NCBI GenBank assembly: GCA_020631735.1 | Contig: CM036197.1 | Location: 48,593,880 to 48,657,879 of the forward strand | Source: Saccharum officinarum | Lineage: Eukaryota > Streptophyta > Magnoliopsida > Poales > Poaceae | Direction: 5' to 3' | Length of the DNA: 64,000 nucleotides | In this document: piece after piece, positions 58,601-64,000 of the stretch | How positions within the stretch are numbered: the first letter of the stretch is position 1 | How the letters are laid out: each line of letters begins with the position of its first letter | Translations under genes and position numbers: made by a program | Notes under the pieces: model-generated | The model's database searches: none | Seen by the model: the letters and a program-made list of their open reading frames with translations, nothing else | Told to the model about the DNA's origin: nothing

Positions 58601-61441
58601 AGACTATGTGAGAAATATTTATTCGTTATGTAATAAGCATTGTGATGATACTCTGTAATTTGTCAACTTATGTGTGTGATCGTTTCCTGGGACGCACATG
58701 AGTCTTTTATACATCCAATTTTTGTTCTTAAAAATGGGTGTGACATGATGTTTCGTGTGTTGCATGAAATGTTAACAATGTTAGTAATTAGGGATCTTTG
58801 TGAATTTAAATATGTGATTTTTCCTTAAACAAATAAAAATGTTTCAAAATAAACTTTGTAGTTTGAAGTATGCTCTTTAATATAAAATAAATGTTGATTT
58901 GAGTTTGCGAGACAAACATGTTTAATTTGGAGCCCAAAGATTGGATTTAAGGTTGATTTTCAAACTTGGCCATCTTTGCTTTAGTCTCTACAAATCAGTG
59001 ATTGAATTCAAACTTTGGTGATTTATAAAATGAGTTTTCATTAATAAAAGTGGTGCAACCTTTGTGTCATAAATTGGTACTATACTCGAGTTGTGGTAAT
59101 GAACATTTGTTTGTGATGTTTGATCAGTAATTAACCTTTAAATAATTGCTTGAACATGCTTAGTTGAAACTGCTTTTGAAAACGTTGAACTGAATCCAGT
59201 TTTATAGTTTCATTGTACCTACTTTCAAAATTCAAAATCTGTGAAATGAGTGAGAACGAGAGCTTGAGCCTGTGAGAAAAGTTGAAGACCATGTATAGAT
59301 GAACAACTTTTGTTCTTGAGGTTGATCGAGTTGCTGCACAGAATTGAGAGAAAAATGAAGAAGAAGATGGAGGTTCAGACTGCTACAGTAAGCTGCCAGG
59401 GAAGCTGCTGGCCTGCCTGCTTCCTCACCGACGACGTTCTTCCTGTCGCTTCCAGCATGTGGCCACGTAGCTGCCCACCTGTTGAGCTCGCCCAACTACT
59501 GGAAGACTCGCTCGTGCCCTGCCTCGCCGTTTTAAGCCGACGCCGGTGCTCGCTCTCTCTTTTCCCTCCTCTATCTCGCCGCCGCGTGGCTCACGCTCGC
59601 CGGTAAAATTGAGCGCCAGTGCTTTGCCTCTGCCCGTTCCATCTCATGGCTAGCCTCGACTGCTCTTTGCGCATCGCCTGAGCCTGCTTGCATCGCCTAT
59701 GGCCGCCGGAACCATCCTCGGCGCCAGTTGCCGCCGCGTGCTCCACTGTGGCCAGCTACCTCTGAGCTTTTCCTCTGCCCAAGCCGACTGCGCCGTAGCC
59801 TTCCTCAGCTCACGCCGCGCCTCCTCAGACCCTCCTTTGGCCGCCTTCTCGCCGGAGCCGGCCAGCACGCCGCCGCACTGCCACCGGCGCCTGCGCAAAT
59901 GGTCAGGAGGCCACGGCCCACCTCGGGCCACGCTGATGGTGCCTACAGGTGCGCCTCGCCACCATGGAGCTTCCCCGCCTCTCCCTCGCCGCCGACGATC
60001 ATCAACGAGCCGGAAATCGAGCTTCCCGTGCGCGTGCTCTGCTCCAAATTCGCGACAGGGACTTCACGTGACAATAGAAACTTTTCCAAGGGCCTAACTG
60101 CACAGACTGTGACTAAGATGAATAGTGTGCTACAAGGTTTTTCTTTTTCTTTTTTTATTTTCAGCTGAAACTTATGAATTTCATAACTATTTATTGGTGC
60201 ATGCTAAAATCATAAAACTTTTTTTGTAGCCTCTTCATGATGTGCTCTATGTAGGAAACATATGAAACCATGAAAATCAATAGTTTTTGGATGCTTAAAA
60301 ATTAGCTCTTTTAATTAATAAATGCTTATTCCATGTTTTTTTAGGATAAAATAAATATCCAATGGTCATGAAACTTTTTGTGTAACTGTTTTATGCTAAT
60401 ATCAACCTTCATAAAGTTTGGGATTAATTTGATGATGTTTAATTATATCCTTAATTATATGCTTTAATTATTAGTTAATAATTATCAAATGGATTAGCAT
60501 AAATCAAGATAGTACTTGGGTGCATTTTGGAGTTGAGTGTAGACCGTGAAACACATCCACACCTGCTGTTTTATGGCAAAGTAATTACCTTCTTGATATG
60601 CTCATGATCAACTTGTGTTAATAGAAAGTAGAAATGTTTTTTGTGTGATTAAGCACTTCATTAAGTGAAAGCATGTATATAGCCTTGAATGCTCTTATGT
60701 ATGTAACCTCTTGGGTAAAAAGATAAAGTTATGTATAAGTTTTCATGTCAAGCCTTGCTAATCCATGATTACTATGCCTTTTGTGATAACTAGTGAGTAT
60801 GTGATGGTTGATTAGGTACCTTGCTCTGAAGTGCTTAACTTTTGTAATATGTGATATGCCTTACCTCCTTATTAAGCACATGATGGACTTGTTAATAACT
60901 AAAAGTGCTTCATGATAATTGCTCACAATTATACCGTGAAGGAAAGTTGTACTCAAGTTAGTTAATCTAATTATGCTTTCACCAATGCACCTCCATGCAT
61001 CAAGTCATGCATTCCACCATGCTAAAGCATGCATCATTTATCTACGTGTAGTGCATACGTGAGTGAGAAGGTTCATGTTGATCAATCTTCGGAGAAGGTT
61101 CATCCATCAGTGGTGATGATGTCAAGTCTAACTCCGTGGTGTCTCTGTGGGACTAACCTTCTCTGCAACGCTGGCAAGCCCCGGAGCATACAACCCTTCC
61201 TTGATGTTTATAAATGCTTTTATCACTTGAGTCCTATAATATGTGCATTAAGTTATAGTGGTTAAATTTGAAACCTGTTGCTGCATGACTACCTTGATAT
61301 TCCAATACATTTATTTGTCACCCTTTAATAGAATAAACTAGTAATGCTTAGCCATGCTTAGGAAGATAGGTTCGAATGATGGGTTCATCATTCGCAATGA
61401 TTTATACCCCTATTATGACTTGAAAGTTTAATATGAAATTT
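55671..61441 (+). mobile_element. truncated long LTR of the 14651 family, with nested solo LTR
   Basis: It begins TGTAACATCCTAAATGTTAAG at 55671, inside the CACTA element. After removing the nested LTR at 55801-58744, about 2.8 kb remain. Sequence near 61170-61370 (GCAAGCCCCGGAGCAT, GCATTAAGTTATAG, ATGCTTAGCCATG) matches the LTR at 14651 around 17080-17290. Similarity stops near 61441, before the 3' end of the family, so this copy is truncated. The GC-rich part (59400-60060) gives long open frames on both strands without motifs. No target duplication could be found. Confidence 0.65.
55801..58744 (+). mobile_element. solo LTR nested in the truncated LTR
   Basis: It starts TGTAACACCCAGAATTTTC and ends AAAAATGGGTGTGACA, with a perfect 5-bp duplication TGATG (55796-55800 and 58745-58749). 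At 2944 bp without coding domains, it is a family member of the inverted copy at 42042-44954. Confidence 0.87.
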
Positions 61442-63499
61442 AACACCTACAAAGATGAACCTGTCGCCGATCAGCTAGGCCATCCACGGTAGCAAAATTC
61501 TTCTCCGTCGTTTGATCTGGGATTCAATGCTGAGATCTGTGGTGTCTCCTGTTGCCGCCGTTGTCCTCGAGCCCTCCGCTTCCGCTCCAATAGGAAGCCT
61601 CTAGGGTAGCCTAGCCACTGGTCCCGCGTCCGACGAACAAAAAAGGGGGAGGGAAAGGGGGGTGCCCACTGTCGCTATCGAAGATATCCTTAGGGTCTCC
61701 GGCTCCGCCTGCTTCGCCTTGCTATTGCCCTCCGTGCCGCCACCGCCGGCCTGCTGCGGCTTCCTCGCCAGTGACGTCTCCGTGCTTGGATCTCTGCTAT
61801 TGCAGTCCTCTATTTTCTCTCCTTCGCCTTCCTTCGGAGGTGCGTTCGTCTCCGTGCTGTAGCAACCCTAGCAGCATCTCCTTGCTGGCGCCGCTGTCGC
61901 CGGGTGGCCTCCTGGCCGGCTTCGGGGGTGGCGCGCGGTTTTCGTGTGCCTTTTTCTTCGATTTCCTGCGTCGCTGCTCGCCCCATCGAAGAACCCTCCA
62001 CGGTCCACGCACGCCGGCCCTTGCCCGTGCTGCCATCTCTCTCTCTTCCTCTCTCCCCATGCGGCGGTGCACCAGTTAGCCCCCTAGGTTCGCCGCTCTC
62101 CGACGCAGTGACGCATCGGTGTGTGCGGATCTCGGCCATGGCCACAGCCAGGGCGGCGACGGATCCCATCCCCCGTGCCACACGCGCCTCCCCATCCCCC
62201 CCTCTCTCTCTCCCTTCCTATCCTCAACCGATGTGGCGGCGTAGCAGCCGGCGGTGGCCGCGACCGCGACCAAACGGTCGCTATCCCGTCCGCTCCCCCG
62301 CGCGCATCTCCCTCTCCCCCACACCCGATGTGGCTTAGTGCGGATGGGTCCTAGCCATGGCGTGGCCGGCACAGGGCAGAGGCATGGCCTGGAAGCCGCT
62401 CATCCTCATCTTCCCCCCTCTCCCTTTCTCCTACTATGGCCGCGCATGGTGCCCGCAGCTGGTACGGGTGCGCCTTGACGGTGCCGCCATCTCAGGTGCT
62501 CCCAGTTCCTCCTATTTTGTGATTTTCCTTTAATCTTTCTGATATCTTCCTACGGTGAATATGAATCGTGTTCTATTGTTTGGCCTATAATGCATACAGC
62601 TCCAATGTTTGCCTTCTCTGTGTTCATCTCTGGGAGGACAACACCAATTGCCAGTTGCCACATCACTATCGCTGTTACAAAGGTTATGTAATCTCTCTCA
62701 AGTTATCTCCATATGAGTGCATGGGCATTTACCTCTGCAAATTGGAACATGTTCCTCGCCATCTAGTCCATCCACAGCGATTTTGAATGTTGGTTGATTT
62801 GCATTAACCCCTTTAAATTGGAGCGCGTTGCCGAGCAGCAACGGTGGACACGTTAGCAAAAAAATTTTGAACGCTTGATCTCTGTTTAACGCCTCCAGTT
62901 TACTCCACCGTAAGCCCACGGTAATATTTGTCCACAAACTTCCTGCCTTCAGAGGATAGAACAGATAGTGTACTTCTTATCACTACTACTTGCCATCTTA
63001 TCTAGACACAATTTCAAAGTGGTGGTCAATTATTTCCCTTGTCAACAAAGCACGCATTGATATGTGCATTTGAATTGCTACAACAATGTTCAACTCTAGT
63101 AATATTCTGCATAGGCAGACTACTCTGAAATTTTGACATCTGCCATTTTCTTCTTCTTCTTGAGCCTGTGATGAAAAATTCCATACCCATTGTTTAAACG
63201 ATATGATCTGATGTTCGTTCGCTTGTGAGGTACTGGGCATGGCCTGCTACTTATATTATGCAATTTCTGAGAGTAACCCAGTTGTCAGCATGCCTTTAAG
63301 CTCCGAGTTGAAGAACAAATGATGATTGGTATGTTTCTGAGGCCTCTAAAAATCCTGCCTTTGTTGGAAAAAAATTCTTACCTTCTTCATTGCGGCAACA
63401 GAAATTTTGTACACCTTTAAAAGAACATGTTAGTTTAGAAAGAGAAATGTCACTGGGAATTGCTATTATTTATCTCACTGTTTCCTCTGAATTATATAG
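61442..63499. other. unassigned region: GC-rich block then intron-like sequence
   Basis: Positions 61480-62500 are GC-rich, with overlapping open frames on both strands whose translations are low in complexity and lack motifs. Related wording repeats about every 200 bp (for example CCGATGTGGC at about 62230 and CCCGATGTGGC at about 62325). From 62520 on the sequence turns AT-rich, like plant introns. Together with the exon-like piece at 63500, this may be one piece of captured gene DNA. Confidence 0.35.
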
Positions 63500-63570
63500 G
63501 CGCTGCAATTGTATTTCCATGGCATGTTTCTGGCTTACTCATAATTGAACCAACTGAAAGTGAGACCAAG
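63500..63570 (+). pseudogene. exon-like fragment resembling glycine decarboxylase P protein
   Basis: A 71-bp open stretch is bounded by AG (63498-63499) and GTAAAC (63571). It reads HVSGLLIIEPTESETK at its end, closely similar to the conserved C-terminal PVPGTLMIEPTESESK-type motif of the glycine cleavage system P protein (mitochondrial glycine dehydrogenase, photorespiration). The match is from memory of the family. I found no neighbouring P-protein exons within the window on either side, so it is an isolated fragment or the edge of a gene continuing to the right. Confidence 0.45.
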
Positions 63571-64000
63571 GTAAACATATGCAACTTTTCTCTTACCGAT
63601 TGACATGGTCTCTATAATTTTCTTGCCGTTCTGTTGGGTGTGGCCTGATTGAACCTTCTGTCCCTTCATGTTGATTTCTTACCTATACCTACTTACTGAC
63701 TTTACATGTTTTTTTTACGAATAGGAAAGTGTTGTTCGTACATATATATAACAATGATGGTTCTACTCTTTAGGGTCAGCTTTGTCCCTACGCCCCCTCC
63801 CCCCTTTGATTTTTGTATAAAAGTACTACTGCTTCTTTTTCTCATGCTTACTATGATATACCGCTAACCTTTTCAAAACATAAAATGGAGATCAATTAGG
63901 TCATTGCAAGCTACTTGCTGCTCTGTACCAACGTAACAAAAAAGAGGTAGCGTTAGGATTATTTTGGTATATGATTTGTCTCCGTACCAACGTGAAAACA
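63571..64000. other. intron-like right edge, no gene seen
   Basis: AT-rich sequence after the splice-donor-like site. No further P-protein exon or transposon end is visible before the window ends. Confidence 0.4.

Noticed and set aside
59300..60168. Open frames of up to 146 codons
   Set aside because: GC-rich part of the truncated LTR; no start context, domain or splice pattern that supports a gene.
1..64000. CRISPR arrays, bacterial operons, or organelle DNA
   Set aside because: Spliced genes, plant receptor kinases and nuclear retrotransposons dominate; no regular spaced repeats or organelle genes were seen.

Overview
This is nuclear DNA of a grass (Poaceae), most likely a panicoid or andropogonoid species. 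The evidence is a cluster of wall-associated kinase (WAK) genes with GC-rich first exons, a single-exon DUF4220/DUF594 gene of the grass-expanded type, and a dense set of grass-type transposons: Athila-like and Tat-like Ty3/Gypsy elements, L1-type LINEs, a CACTA element with CCTTTAGTCCCGGG subterminal repeats, and Tourist/hAT-like MITEs. Two runs of exactly 100 N (29778-29877 and 50293-50392) are assembly gaps.

Positions 1-13 kb hold three WAK-type receptor kinase genes, all damaged. WAK-1 (minus, 1-2646, 3' end off the window) and WAK-2 (plus, 3054-7976) lie head to head, about 400 bp apart. Each has three exons: ectodomain, EGF, then transmembrane plus kinase. WAK-1 has an intact kinase exon but two frame breaks in the ectodomain. 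WAK-2 has one ectodomain frame break, and its kinase has lost the glycine-rich loop. WAK-3 (plus, 9165-12887) keeps only exon 1. That exon carries a copia-like insertion with a 5-bp target duplication, a nonsense codon, and a LINE-like insertion with a 14-bp target duplication.

Positions 13-24.7 kb are mostly transposon layers. A decayed LINE (minus) is split by a solo LTR at 14651-19815, which is itself split by a second solo LTR at 18152-19343. Local duplications, a 461-bp Harbinger-type MITE, minisatellites and a MITE-like element with a GC-rich interior follow. At 24815-26866 (minus) lies the only gene in the window that looks intact, a 683-residue DUF4220/DUF594 membrane protein.

Positions 28-42 kb hold an L1-type LINE (plus) that ends abruptly against a Tat-like Gypsy gag and LTR (minus). 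Next comes an Athila-like Gypsy element (plus) with LTR, primer-binding site, gag, pol and a downstream accessory ORF. Positions 42-64 kb hold nested LTRs of one family in both orientations, a CACTA element with a broken TNPD-type transposase (minus), a truncated long LTR with a nested solo LTR, and a region of unassigned GC-rich sequence. Near the right end is one exon-like piece resembling the glycine decarboxylase P protein.

I see no CRISPR array, tRNA, rRNA, or convincing new multi-gene system. The most interesting points are the divergent WAK pair with complementary damage, the loop-less WAK kinase, the two insertions in WAK-3 whose duplications let its history be read, and the accessory ORF with its own TATA-like box in the Athila-like element.
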